DNA of 64,000 nt from DATBSL01 sp963729875 (GTDB lineage: Bacteria > Acidobacteriota > Vicinamibacteria > Fen-336), in the NCBI GenBank assembly GCA_963729875.1, contig CAVSPR010000005.1, forward strand, positions 310,001-374,000. Direction: 5' to 3'. Shown here in pieces: positions 8,839 through 16,982 of this stretch. The notes beneath the pieces are model-generated. The model saw only the letters and a program-made list of their open reading frames with translations, was not told the DNA's origin and did no database searches. Position 1 is the first letter of the stretch; the number at the start of each line of letters is the position of its first letter. The position numbers and the translations under genes were made by a program.

Positions 8839-8855
8839 CACGGTACCATACCGTG
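8839..8855. promoter_or_regulatory. perfect inverted repeat before the redoxin gene
   Basis: CACGGTA-CCA-TACCGTG: 7-bp arms, 3-bp spacer. It lies in the poorly coding stretch between the radical SAM gene and the selenoprotein candidate, so it could be an operator. Chance cannot be excluded. Confidence 0.3.
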
Positions 8856-9619
8856 TGCGGGACAGCGGCGAAATCACCAGAGCTACGCGAAAGACCGCTC
8901 CGATAGTCCTCTCCTTGCTGGCGGGCGCGGCCGGCCTGCCGCTCTACCTCGCCCTGGACGGCGTGGGTGCGCTGCCGCTCGACCTGCGGGACGCTCCGTG
9001 GCCCCTGGAGGTGCTGGCCGCGGTGCTCGCCCTCGCGTCGATGCTGACCGCCGCGCGGTCCCCACGCGGGCGGTGGCGGGCGGCCGGCGTGGCCGCCGGC
9101 CTCGCCGCCGCCGCCGCCACCCTCCTCTTCAGTCACCGCGTCCGCGCCAGCTACCGCCTGCCCCCTTCGTCCGCTGCGGTGCGCCTCGGCGTGCGCCCGC
9201 CGGCCCTGGACCTCAGGGACGACCAGGGCCGGCCCTTCTCCCTCGAGGTCCTGCGTGGCGCGCCCGCGGTGCTGGTCCTCTTCCGCGGCTCCACCTGACC
9301 GTTCTGCCGCGCGCAGCTCGCCGGTCTGGCCGAGCAGCACCAGCGGTTCGAGGGCACGGCCGTGCGCGTGGTGGCCATCAGCCCGGATCCGCCGCCTGCC
9401 CTCCTCCGGCTGCGGCGGGACCTGCACCTGGACTTCCCGCTCGTGTCGGACGCCGGGGAGCGCTCGGTGGCCGTGTTCTGCGGCGGCCTCGCTCACTGCC
9501 TCGTGCTGCTGGATGCGGCAGGGAACGTGCGCTGGGCCGGCGCGAGCGAGAGGTGGAGCCACGTTCCCCCGCTCGAGACCCTGCTCCAGGCCGCCTACCG
9601 GATGGATAGGCCTCGCTGA
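8855..9619 (+). CDS. membrane-anchored redoxin (AhpC/TSA-like), probable selenoprotein with in-frame TGA
   Basis: The frame runs from 8855 to 9619 with one interruption, TGA at 9296-9298, where coding similarity continues without a shift. The N-terminal half has three hydrophobic helices (near residues 20-40, 50-70 and 75-90). The C-terminal half is a thioredoxin-fold peroxiredoxin-like domain. The TGA falls in LFRGST-U-PFCRAQL, exactly at the first cysteine of the family motif RGxWCPFC, giving a UxxC redox pair. Downstream VRVVAISPDPP and VLLDAAGNVRWAG continue the fold. A SECIS-like hairpin follows the TGA. Selenocysteine insertion is the best reading; a single-base error from a Cys codon is the alternative. 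The start is uncertain: GTG 8855 is chosen, but GTG 8753 or TTG 8915 are possible. Confidence 0.8.
9296..9335 (+). promoter_or_regulatory. UGA selenocysteine codon and bacterial SECIS-like hairpin
   Basis: After the UGA (9296-9298), bases 9316-9335 fold into GCUCG-CC / GG-CGAGC with one bulged C and a five-base apical loop GGUCU (9323-9327), 24 nt from the UGA. Bacterial SECIS elements need a small hairpin with G in the first loop positions about 16-37 nt after the UGA. The same GGUCU string occurs in the E. coli fdhF element. The fold is drawn by hand. Confidence 0.6.
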
Positions 9620-9632
9620 GCGGGTCCGAGCT

Positions 9633-11102
9633 TCAGGCCGTCACCTCCTGCTGCAGCATCATGTCGTGGTCCTCGTGCTCCAGCTTGTGGCAGTGGAACA
9701 CGTAGACGCCCGTGTAGCCCGTGAACTCCATGATGATGCGCACGGTGCCCGCCGGCGGAACCGCCACCGTGTCCTTGAAGCCGCCGAGCTCGGGCGGCGG
9801 GGGGGCGCCGTTCACGTCCAGCACCTGGAACGGCACCAGGTGCTGGTGGAAGGGGTGCATCTGGGTGGGCTCGCGGTTCTGCAGCTCCCAGACCTCGACG
9901 CTGCCGAGCTTCGGGCGGAAGTCGATGCGAGCGGGGTCGAAGCTCAGGCCGTTCATCGTCCACTTCCCGTCGGAGAGCTGGAAGGAGATGACCCTCGTGA
10001 CCCGCGCCCGGGCCGGGTCCAGACGCGGGATCTCCGAAAGCCGCCCGGGCACCCGGCTGGGGTCGGGTGTCGCGGGGCCGACGTCGAACCGGAGCACGTC
10101 GGGAAGCGCGGGCCAGGTGGGGTCCAGGTTGCGAACGAAGACCGAGCGGCCCGCGACGGCGGCGAAGTCGATCACGCAGTCGCAGCGCTCGCCGGGGGCG
10201 AGGTCGACGGCGGGGCGGGACACCGGGGCGGCGAGCAGGCCGCCGTCGGAGCCCACCTGGATGAAAGGCTGCGCGGGGTCGAGCGCGAGGCGGTAGTTGC
10301 GCGCGTTCGAGCCGTTCAGGAAGCGCAACCGGTAGCGGCGCGCCGCCACCTCGAAGCGCGGCACGTGGACGCCGTTGACGCACAGGGTGTTGCCGAGGAA
10401 CCCGTTGAAGATCGTGCCGGCGTTGACGGCGTAGCTCAGCGCATTCGCGGCGTCGAAGATCCGGTCCTGCAGGACCACGGGCACGTCGAACTCGCCGGAG
10501 GGCAGGCCCAGCGCCTCCTCGGCGGCGTCGCGGATGACGTAGAAGCCGGCCAGTCCCCGGTAGACGTGCGGCCCGGTGAGGCCGTGCGCGTGGTCGTGGT
10601 ACCAGTACGTGCCCGCGGCCTGCTGGTTCGGGTAGTGGTACTCCCGCATGGTCCCGGGCCGGACGTAGTCGACCGGGTGGCCGTCGCTGGCCGGGGGTGC
10701 CCGGTGCCCGTGGTTGTGCACGGTCATGTTCTCGTCGAGCTCGTTGCGGAAGCGCACGCGCGCGGGCCGCCCGCGCGTCACGAGCAGGGTGGGGCCGGGC
10801 CAGAGGCCGTCGTATCCCCAGATCTCCGTCGGGGCACCGGGCAGGGGACGGGCCAGCCCGCGCTTCATGCTCAGCTCGAAGACGTCGGCGCCGTCCTCGC
10901 TCCGCGCCGCCGCCAGCCGCGGCCGCGGCATGACGGCTTCGTACGTGGGCGGCCGCACCGAGTCGTACTCCTTGAGCAGCTTCGCCCAGGGGTTCTCCTG
11001 CCCGGCGGCGAGCCCTCCGAGCGGGACGAGCGCGCCCGAGGCGAGAAAGCCGCGGCGGGAGATGCACAGAGACTCTCGGCCGGGTCCCTGTCTCGAGCTC
11101 AT
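9633..11102 (-). CDS. Tat-exported multicopper oxidase (CotA/bilirubin-oxidase-like)
   Basis: 489 residues with a twin-arginine signal (SRRGFL at 15-20). Three cupredoxin domains are recognisable. Copper ligands are complete: HNH at 129-131, HDHAH at 169-173, HPFHQH at 416-421 and HCHKLEHEDHDMM at 470-482, supplying the type 1, 2 and trinuclear sites. Such enzymes oxidise phenolics, metals or bilirubin with reduction of oxygen to water in the periplasm. ATG 11102 is chosen because the twin-arginine leader begins properly there; the further in-frame extension upstream adds nothing. It converges with the redoxin gene (13 bp apart) and diverges from the cytochrome c at 11234. Confidence 0.92.
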   Translation of the reverse strand: MSSRQGPGRESLCISRRGFLASGALVPLGGLAAGQENPWAKLLKEYDSVRPPTYEAVMPRPRLAAARSEDGADVFELSMKRGLARPLPGAPTEIWGYDGLWPGPTLLVTRGRPARVRFRNELDENMTVHNHGHRAPPASDGHPVDYVRPGTMREYHYPNQQAAGTYWYHDHAHGLTGPHVYRGLAGFYVIRDAAEEALGLPSGEFDVPVVLQDRIFDAANALSYAVNAGTIFNGFLGNTLCVNGVHVPRFEVAARRYRLRFLNGSNARNYRLALDPAQPFIQVGSDGGLLAAPVSRPAVDLAPGERCDCVIDFAAVAGRSVFVRNLDPTWPALPDVLRFDVGPATPDPSRVPGRLSEIPRLDPARARVTRVISFQLSDGKWTMNGLSFDPARIDFRPKLGSVEVWELQNREPTQMHPFHQHLVPFQVLDVNGAPPPPELGGFKDTVAVPPAGTVRIIMEFTGYTGVYVFHCHKLEHEDHDMMLQQEVTA

Positions 11103-11233
11103 GGGTTCCCCAGGGTGGCGGCCAGCGGCCCGCCCTGCAAGAAAAAGTAACACAGCGGCCCCCGGCCTTCCACGGGCGCCGGGACCGGCATAGACTCTAC
11201 CCAGCGGCGAAAGCCACTCCCAGGAGGATTGCC

Positions 11234-11839
11234 ATGAAGCGAGCTGTAAACGCGGTGGCCGTGTTGCTGCTAGCGGCGGCGGCGAGCGCGCAGACCCCGG
11301 CGGCCAAGGCGGACCCGCAGGCGGAAAAGGTGAAGCGGGGCGGGTACCTGGTCATGGTGGCCGGGTGCAACGACTGCCACACGCCCATGAAGATGACCCC
11401 CGACGGCCCCGCGCCCGACATGGCGCGGATGCTGTCCGGGCACCCGGAGGGGGCGCCCGACCCCGGGGGCACGCTCGGCCCCAACGACCTGGCACTGTCG
11501 GCGACGGACCTCACCGCGTGGAAGCAGCAGTTCGGCACCGTCTACACGAGGAACCTGACGCCGGACAAGACGGGGCTCGGCGACTGGACGGAGGCGCAGT
11601 TCGTCAAGGCGCTCCGCACCGGCCGGCACCAGGGGGACGGCCGGGCCCTGCTGCCGCCGATGCCCTGGATCGCCTACGCGGGGATGACGGAGGAGGACCT
11701 GCAGGCGGTGTTTGCCTACCTGCGGACGCTGAAGCCCATCAAGAACGTCGTGCCCGACCCCCGGGTGCCGCCGCCCGTCCTCGAGCAGTTCGCTGGGATT
11801 AACCAGCGCATGGTCGACGCGATGAGGGCCGGCCACTAG
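11234..11839 (+). CDS. secreted mono-haem cytochrome c
   Basis: 201 residues with a cleavable signal peptide (hydrophobic 5-19, cleavage near ASAQT). One haem site is visible, CNDCH at 45-49, and a methionine-rich C-terminal region (PPMPWIAYAGM, with LQAVFAYLRTLKPI) typical of soluble class I cytochromes that pair with dehydrogenases. It is likely a periplasmic electron carrier. Divergent from the multicopper oxidase, which may share its promoter region. AGGAGG precedes the ATG by 6 bp, and a TAGACT box lies near 11191. A strong hairpin terminator follows. Confidence 0.88.
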   Translation: MKRAVNAVAVLLLAAAASAQTPAAKADPQAEKVKRGGYLVMVAGCNDCHTPMKMTPDGPAPDMARMLSGHPEGAPDPGGTLGPNDLALSATDLTAWKQQFGTVYTRNLTPDKTGLGDWTEAQFVKALRTGRHQGDGRALLPPMPWIAYAGMTEEDLQAVFAYLRTLKPIKNVVPDPRVPPPVLEQFAGINQRMVDAMRAGH

Positions 11840-11846
11840 GCCGCGG

Positions 11847-11874
11847 CGGCTGGAGCCGGTCACCCGGCTCCAGC
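11847..11874. terminator. hairpin terminator between cytochrome c and NmrA-like genes
   Basis: A perfect 12-bp stem (GGCTGGAGCCGG with its complement) and a four-base loop TCAC lie 8 bp after the cytochrome stop, between convergent genes. The hairpin is part of a 50-bp segment also found inside the coding region at 13100-13149. Confidence 0.65.
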
Positions 11875-11900
11875 CCGACCGCGCGCTCGCGGGACGAAGG
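11848..11900. repeat. 50-bp direct repeat, intergenic copy
   Basis: Nearly identical to 13100-13149: two substitutions in the first 44 positions, then a single extra G. In the minus-strand sense it reads RERAVGLEPGDRLQ, matching RERAVELEPGDRLQ inside the lipoprotein gene at 12993-14231. It looks like a fragment of that gene, or of a relative, now acting as a terminator region. Confidence 0.75.
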
Positions 11901-11902
11901 CC

Positions 11903-12853
11903 TCAGCCGAGCGGGATGCGCGATGCGTTCGCGCCGAGCCAGAGGTCGAACGTCTGGAGCGCCGGGTTCAACCCGCGCGCCACCTCGGGCGAGCGCAGAC
12001 GCAGGAACTCCTCGCCCAGGATGGAGTGGTGCTCGTACATGTTCCCCATGTCGTCCGCGCCCGGGAAGCCGAGCGCCCGGTAGTCGTCGAACGGCATGTC
12101 GTAGAACGAGACCGGCACCCCGAGGTGGCGCGCGAACGCCGCGGCGTACTGCGGGCCCGAGAGTATCTCGCCGGCGATGCCGAACCGCTGCCCGGCGACC
12201 TCCGGCCCGCGCCGGAAGATCCCGAACGCGCACTTGCCGATGTCCTCGGCCGCGATTCCCGGCAGCTTGCCCCCGCCGAGCGGCAGCGCGAGCACGACGC
12301 GGCCGTCGGCGCCGCGCCGCGGACCCTGTCCGAAGAAGATGAAGTTCTCCCAGTAGAAGGCGGCCATCAGGCAGCTGGTCGGCGCGCCCTCCGCCGCGAA
12401 GGCCGCGTCCGCCTCGCCCTTGGCGTCGAAGTGCGGCACCTTGTACTTCCCCTGCAAGGTCTTCAGGCGCGGGTCCTCGAGCGGGAACCAGCGGCGCGTG
12501 TCCTCGAGCGTCGACCAGACCGCGTGGGCGACGCCCGCGGCCTTCGTCGCGCGCGCCATCGCCACCGCCTGCTTCAGCTCGCGCTCGGTCGAGAAGTGCT
12601 CCCAGAAATTCGTGACGGCGAAGGCGCCGTGGGCGCCCGCGAAGGCGCGTTCGAGGCTGGCCGGGTCGTCGGCGTCGCCGGCCACCACCTCTGCGCCCGC
12701 CGCGGCGAGCGCGCGCGCCTTGTCGGAGTCGGTCTTGCGCGTGATCGCCCGTGCGGTGAACCGCTTCTCCGGGTCGGCGAGGATGGCGCGCACGAGGCCC
12801 CCGCCCTGGGCTCCGGTGGCACCGATGACGGCGATGATCTTCTTGCCGGGCAT
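11903..12853 (-). CDS. NmrA-like NAD(P)-binding atypical SDR
   Basis: 316 residues. It begins KKIIAVIGATGAQGGGLV, the Rossmann GxxGxxG motif of the NmrA/HSCARG family, followed by ARAITRK (NADP-ribose contact region) and the conserved VVAGDADDP. These proteins act as redox sensors or quinone/NADPH reductases rather than classical dehydrogenases and lack the Tyr-x-x-x-Lys pair. ATG 12853 sits right before the Rossmann fold. It is a single gene, converging with the cytochrome c. Function beyond NAD(P) binding is not inferable. Confidence 0.85.
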   Translation of the reverse strand: MPGKKIIAVIGATGAQGGGLVRAILADPEKRFTARAITRKTDSDKARALAAAGAEVVAGDADDPASLERAFAGAHGAFAVTNFWEHFSTERELKQAVAMARATKAAGVAHAVWSTLEDTRRWFPLEDPRLKTLQGKYKVPHFDAKGEADAAFAAEGAPTSCLMAAFYWENFIFFGQGPRRGADGRVVLALPLGGGKLPGIAAEDIGKCAFGIFRRGPEVAGQRFGIAGEILSGPQYAAAFARHLGVPVSFYDMPFDDYRALGFPGADDMGNMYEHHSILGEEFLRLRSPEVARGLNPALQTFDLWLGANASRIPLG

Positions 12854-12992
12854 GTGAAAACCTCGTAATTGAACCGGCGGGTGACGCGTCCCGCGCGGGT
12901 GCGGCAGGCTTGGGTGTTCTCTTTGATACCACACTAGATATCTCTGATGGCCCCGTCAAGTGGGTCGGTGCAGGCTCGAGGCGGGCCGGACG

Positions 12993-14231
12993 TCAGCCCC
13001 GCGGCAGCAGGTACAGGAAGGCCGCGCACTCCTCCCGCTCGATCTCCTCGCCCTCCTCGACCCACTCCGTCCGGCTGGTGCTGTCGTAGGTGCACGAGAG
13101 CTGGAGCCGGTCTCCCGGCTCCAGCTCGACCGCGCGCTCGCGGACGAAGAGCTGCTCGTACTGGGGATCCCAGTGGCCGAAGTGAGCCACGCAGGTCCGC
13201 TCCTCGCCTCGCCGCCTCACGAGGTCCAGGACCCGGCCCAGGGTGTGCATGCGCGGCAGCACACCGGCCACGGCGAGCCGTCGTGAGACCACGAGCTCGG
13301 CAGACGCCTCCGCGTGCCGCTGGCCGGGGGGCAGGCGCAGCCGCTCGGCCCGCAGCGGGACCAGCTCGGCATCCCGTGCGGACGCGCTGACCGCGATCTC
13401 GGCGCTGGCCCGCACGCTGGCTCCCAGCCCGGCGGCGACGAGGCTGTAGCTCAGCTGGATGACGACCGGTCGGCCGGCAGCGAGGCGGATGCCGGTCCCC
13501 TCCGGCATGCGCACCACGGGCGTGAGCCACGACCAGCCGGCCACCAGCCGGGCGCCTACGACGCCGCTGCCCCCGTAGCACGGCCAGCCGGGGCCCGGCG
13601 CCTCGGCGTCGCGGCGCGCCGCCGCCCGCTCCGCCTCCCTCCCGTCCAGGGAATAGAGCGCCGCCCGCTGGACGGACACCGCACCGCCGCCCACCAGCCG
13701 CAGCGCGGTCACCCGGACATCGTCGGGCAGATCGAGAGAGATGGCGAAGCACCGGGCGGTGGCGGAGCCGAGACCCGGCTCGAACTCCAGGGGTCCAGCC
13801 GCGATCCAGCGTGAGCCCGGTGGGAGCTCCACGGGATCCGCCGACGGCGAGGGCCGGGGAGCCGGTCCCCGCGGCGCTCCGCGGTCGGCCCACTCCGAGA
13901 GGGTGTTGATCTCGTCCTCCGACAGCCAGAGCGCGTCGGACCAGGTGCCGCACAGCCCCGTGTTGTCGGGGCCCCACGGCGGCATCCGTCCCCGCTGCAC
14001 GGCCAGAGCGATGGCGCTCGCGGACCACTTCGCGTCCTCGTAGGACGCGAGGCGGGGCGGCACCCCCGCCGCGTGGCCCGGTCCACCGTGGCACCGGGCA
14101 CACCGCCGGGCCAGGATCGGGGCGACGTGGTCGCCATATGTGCGCGGCGTGTCCCTCCGGGGTGTGCACGCAGCGAGGAGGAGCAGCGCTCCCAGCACTG
14201 CGGGAGACCTCGCCCGGCCAGGACGCACCAT
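12993..14231 (-). CDS. lipoprotein with cytochrome-c-like N-terminus and copper-monooxygenase-like C-terminus
   Basis: 412 residues with a lipoprotein signal (LLLLAAC, Cys22). A CARCH haem motif at 44-48 sits in an N-terminal cytochrome-like region that includes RMPPWGPD and LSEDEINTLSEWADRGAP, characteristic of DUF1592/PSD-type cytochromes. The second half resembles the C-terminal domain of copper type II ascorbate-dependent monooxygenases (MHTLGRVLDL; CTYDST; EIEREECAAFLYLLP). The usual methionine in the EMC motif is replaced (REEC), so the copper site may be altered. Proteins of this plan occur in Acidobacteriota and Planctomycetes, but their substrate is unknown to me. Divergent from gldA. 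Confidence 0.75.
   Translation of the reverse strand: MVRPGRARSPAVLGALLLLAACTPRRDTPRTYGDHVAPILARRCARCHGGPGHAAGVPPRLASYEDAKWSASAIALAVQRGRMPPWGPDNTGLCGTWSDALWLSEDEINTLSEWADRGAPRGPAPRPSPSADPVELPPGSRWIAAGPLEFEPGLGSATARCFAISLDLPDDVRVTALRLVGGGAVSVQRAALYSLDGREAERAAARRDAEAPGPGWPCYGGSGVVGARLVAGWSWLTPVVRMPEGTGIRLAAGRPVVIQLSYSLVAAGLGASVRASAEIAVSASARDAELVPLRAERLRLPPGQRHAEASAELVVSRRLAVAGVLPRMHTLGRVLDLVRRRGEERTCVAHFGHWDPQYEQLFVRERAVELEPGDRLQLSCTYDSTSRTEWVEEGEEIEREECAAFLYLLPRG
13100..13149. repeat. 50-bp direct repeat, copy inside the lipoprotein gene
   Basis: Partner of 11848-11900. Here it encodes RERAVELEPGDRLQ on the minus strand and is in frame, so this is probably the parental copy. Confidence 0.75.
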
Positions 14232-14307
14232 GGCGCGGGAATACTAACCCGGCCGCGCGGACGCCGAGGGCTCCATGACAAGCCCTGCTCGCACCGGAGC
14301 CCTGTCA

Positions 14308-14337
14308 TTGACAGCCCCGAGCACTGGGGTCTATACG
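14308..14337 (+). promoter_or_regulatory. sigma-70-type promoter of gldA
   Basis: A perfect TTGACA (14308-14313) and TATACG (14332-14337) with an 18-bp spacer, 69 bp before the gldA start. Confidence 0.6.
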
Positions 14338-14406
14338 CTTCGGAAGGAGGCCCTCGACCGCTCGGGGCTCGATCAGCCCGACATCGCCGGCGTCTGGGAG
14401 GTCTCG

Positions 14407-15525
14407 ATGTTCAAGAAGGCAGTCTTTCCCGGGAAGTACATCCAAGGCGTCGGCGCCGTAGGCGAGCTGCCCGCACTGATGGACCTGCTGGGGAAGCAGG
14501 GGTTGATCCTGGCGTCGCCCTCGGCGAACGACAAGGTGCTTGCCGGATCCGGTGTCGACTGGACCGCTCGGGGCGTTCCCATCGAGGTGTTCCGCGGCGA
14601 ATGCTGCGAGGACGAGCTCGGCCGGTTGGCCGCCGCCATCGCGCAGACGCAGGCGGACGTTCTCGTCGCCATGGGCGGAGGCAAGGCCATCGACACGGCG
14701 AAGATCGCCGCCGACCGGGCGCGCATACCGGTGATCGTCTGCCCCACGATCGCTTCGACCGACGCTCCAACCAGCGGGTGCGCGGTGATCTACTCGAAGG
14801 ACGGGGTCTTCGATTCCGTGTGCTATCAACGAATGAACCCGGCGGCGGTGCTCGTCGACGTGGGGATCATCGCGGCGGCGCCGACACGGTTCCTGGTGGC
14901 CGGGATGGGGGACGCCCTGTCGACGTGGTTCGAGGCCAGGTCCTGCGAGCGCACCCGGTCGCCGAACGAATGCGGCGGCTACGGCACAGCGGCAGGGCTT
15001 GGCATCGCCCGACTCTGTTACGAGACACTGCTGAGCCATGGCGCGGCCGCCAAGCGCGCCAGCGAGAGACACCTCGTCACCCCGGCCCTGGACCGCATCG
15101 TCGAGGCGAACACCCTGCTGAGCGGAATCGGGTTCGAGAGCGCCGGGCTGGCGGCGGCCCATTCGATTCACAACGGCCTCACCGCCCTGGCGGAAACCCA
15201 CTCGTTCTACCACGGCGAGAAGGTCGCCTTCGGCGTTCTCGCCGGCCTCCAGCTTGCAGACGCGTCGGCGGACGAGGCAGCAACTGTCTTCTCGTTCTGT
15301 GAGAATGTCGGCTTGCCGACCACGCTTGCGGACATCGGCCTCGGAAATGCCGACCGGCGACACCTGATGAAAGCGGCGGAAAAGGCCTGCGCTCCCGGCC
15401 AGCCCATCCATCACGAGGCAGGCGTGATCACTCCCGCGATCGTCCTCGATGCCATGCTCGCCGCGGACGCCCTTGGTCAAGAAAGAAGAGGCCGCGGAGG
15501 GAACCCCCGGGCGGGAGAGCGCTAG
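14407..15525 (+). CDS. gldA: glycerol dehydrogenase (iron-type alcohol dehydrogenase family)
   Basis: 372 residues, the family's normal size. It oxidises glycerol to dihydroxyacetone with NAD+ in the cytoplasm. The NAD-binding GGGK lies at 90-93 with CPTIASTDAPTSGCAVIY just after. The zinc ligands are D169 (GMGDALSTWFEAR), H252 (AAAHSIHNGL) and H269 (HSFYHGEKVAFG), all in the expected spacing. ATG 14407 has GGGAGG upstream; earlier in-frame starts add about 44 residues without similarity and overlap the promoter. It is monocistronic, with its own TTGACA promoter. The C-terminal 15 residues are Arg/Gly-rich and probably family-specific. Confidence 0.93.
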   Translation: MFKKAVFPGKYIQGVGAVGELPALMDLLGKQGLILASPSANDKVLAGSGVDWTARGVPIEVFRGECCEDELGRLAAAIAQTQADVLVAMGGGKAIDTAKIAADRARIPVIVCPTIASTDAPTSGCAVIYSKDGVFDSVCYQRMNPAAVLVDVGIIAAAPTRFLVAGMGDALSTWFEARSCERTRSPNECGGYGTAAGLGIARLCYETLLSHGAAAKRASERHLVTPALDRIVEANTLLSGIGFESAGLAAAHSIHNGLTALAETHSFYHGEKVAFGVLAGLQLADASADEAATVFSFCENVGLPTTLADIGLGNADRRHLMKAAEKACAPGQPIHHEAGVITPAIVLDAMLAADALGQERRGRGGNPRAGER

Positions 15526-15584
15526 CCGGACGGGGGCGCGGGGTTCCCGGGTAGACGCTCTGGCGACTCCTGCAGTGTTCCTCG

Positions 15585-15613
15585 TTGACGTGCTGGAACG
15601 AGGAGAGTATCTT
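15585..15613 (+). promoter_or_regulatory. sigma-70-type promoter of the HAF-repeat gene
   Basis: TTGACG (15585-15590), a 17-bp spacer and TATCTT (15608-15613), 88 bp before the ATG. Confidence 0.6.
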
Positions 15614-15700
15614 TCGTCACCTTTCCTCCCCGTGGTGCGTTCGGCGCTCTTATCGTTTTCGGAGCCGTGGCAGAGAGCCGCGGAAAAACAGGAGGGGGGC

Positions 15701-16609
15701 ATGAGACGCTTCGGTCGCTGGCTCGTCGGCGGTCTGACCCTGGCCGTGCTCGTGGTGTGCCAGGCATCGATCGGAACCACTGGGTCTGGGCGCGTCCCGG
15801 GGTATTCGTTCAGGACGATCGATCCACCCGGCTCGGTTTCGACTTTCCTCTTGGGAATCAACGCGCGCGGCGACATCGTCGGGCAGTCCACGGACGCCGC
15901 GGGAACGAGTCAGTCGTTCCTGCTGGGCGGGGGAGCGTTTCGGACGATCAGCATTCCCGGCGCCGCCGTCACCCGAGCGAGGGGGATCAACTCCCGTCGC
16001 GAGATCGTGGGCAGCTACAGCGGAGGCCACGGCTTCCTGTTGCGCCGCGGTGTGGTCACGACGCTCGACTTTCCCGGCGCCGTGCGTACCGGTCCCAAGG
16101 GCATCAACGAGTCAGGCGACGTCGTGGGGGACTTCACGGCCTCCGACGGCTCCGTCCACGGCTTCGTGCTCAGCCGCGGACGGTACACGCAGCTCGACTT
16201 CCCCGGCGCGTGCGTGACTCTCCCCAACGCGGTCAACGACGCCGGGGACATCGTGGGAGACTACGGCGTGGGAACGTGCGACGGCACGGAAGAGCACCAC
16301 GGCTTCCTGCTGAGAGACGGCATCTACAGCATGATCGACGACCCGAACGGGGCCTACCCCTACGTGACCGTGCCCTACGGCACGGACGCGCGCGGTCGCG
16401 TGGTCGGCACCTACAGTGATGCCGCCGGCGTGACCCACGGGTTCCTGTTGCAGCGGGGAACGTTCACCGACATCGATGCCCCGGGTGCCTCCGGCGTCAC
16501 GAGATGCTTCGGCATAAGCCCCAGGGGCTGGATCGTCGGGGACTACTTCGACGCCAGCGGGGTGCGGCACGGCTTCCTCGCCACCAGGGAGCGTCGGATC
16601 GACAGGTAA
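15701..16609 (+). CDS. secreted HAF-repeat beta-propeller-like protein
   Basis: 302 residues with a signal peptide (hydrophobic 8-24). The mature part is built from about six repeats of 40-45 residues with the pattern IN.xGDIVGxY...HGFLLxxGxxTxxDFPGA, the HAF-repeat signature of extracellular proteins in Acidobacteriota and other soil bacteria. Such repeats probably form a beta-propeller. No catalytic motif is visible. AGGAGGGGGG lies right before ATG 15701, deciding the start. The gene stands alone with its own promoter; it converges with the ArsR gene. Confidence 0.85.
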   Translation: MRRFGRWLVGGLTLAVLVVCQASIGTTGSGRVPGYSFRTIDPPGSVSTFLLGINARGDIVGQSTDAAGTSQSFLLGGGAFRTISIPGAAVTRARGINSRREIVGSYSGGHGFLLRRGVVTTLDFPGAVRTGPKGINESGDVVGDFTASDGSVHGFVLSRGRYTQLDFPGACVTLPNAVNDAGDIVGDYGVGTCDGTEEHHGFLLRDGIYSMIDDPNGAYPYVTVPYGTDARGRVVGTYSDAAGVTHGFLLQRGTFTDIDAPGASGVTRCFGISPRGWIVGDYFDASGVRHGFLATRERRIDR

Positions 16610-16640
16610 GGGGATCTCGAAAGGCCGGTCCGGCGTCAAC

Positions 16641-16982
16641 TCATTCCTCGACGAGCTTCTTCAGGCGGGCGAGGGCTTCGTCCCAGCGCTTCGAGATCGT
16701 GTCGAGGTAGAGCCGGGCCTCGTCCAGGCGCCGCGTCTCGGGCTGCCACAGGTGCTCGCGGCCCTGCCGAAAGTCGCGGACGAGGCCGGCACGGGAGAGG
16801 ACCTGCAGGTGCTTGGTGACGGCCTGCCGGCTCAAGGGCAGGCCGAGGGCGAGCTGCGCGATCGACTGGGGTCGGGCGCTGCGCAGGCGGGCCACGAGGG
16901 CGAGCCGCGTCTCGTCGCCGAGGGCGGCGAACACCGGCGCCGTCCGGGAGGCGTCGGCCCGGCCGGGGCTATGCGGAGACAT
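16641..16982 (-). CDS. ArsR-family winged-helix repressor
   Basis: 113 residues with a winged-helix DNA-binding fold: ALGDETRLALVARL, then the recognition helix in LPLSRQAVTKHLQVLSRAGLV, then the wing (GREHLWQPE). It lacks the CVC metal-binding motif of arsenic sensors. This subgroup usually pairs with SRPBCC/AHSA1 proteins, as here. It follows the SRPBCC gene with a 14-bp overlap. It probably represses its own operon through the inverted repeat at 17418-17439. Confidence 0.92.
   Translation of the reverse strand: MSPHSPGRADASRTAPVFAALGDETRLALVARLRSARPQSIAQLALGLPLSRQAVTKHLQVLSRAGLVRDFRQGREHLWQPETRRLDEARLYLDTISKRWDEALARLKKLVEE

Noticed and set aside
9362..9619. A separate small redoxin gene downstream of TGA 9296
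   Set aside because: It would lack the active-site strand and any ribosome-binding site. The two halves form one fold in the same frame.
11168..11196. Promoter TTCCAC-N17-TAGACT before cytochrome c
   Set aside because: The -10 box is reasonable but the -35 box matches consensus at only two positions.
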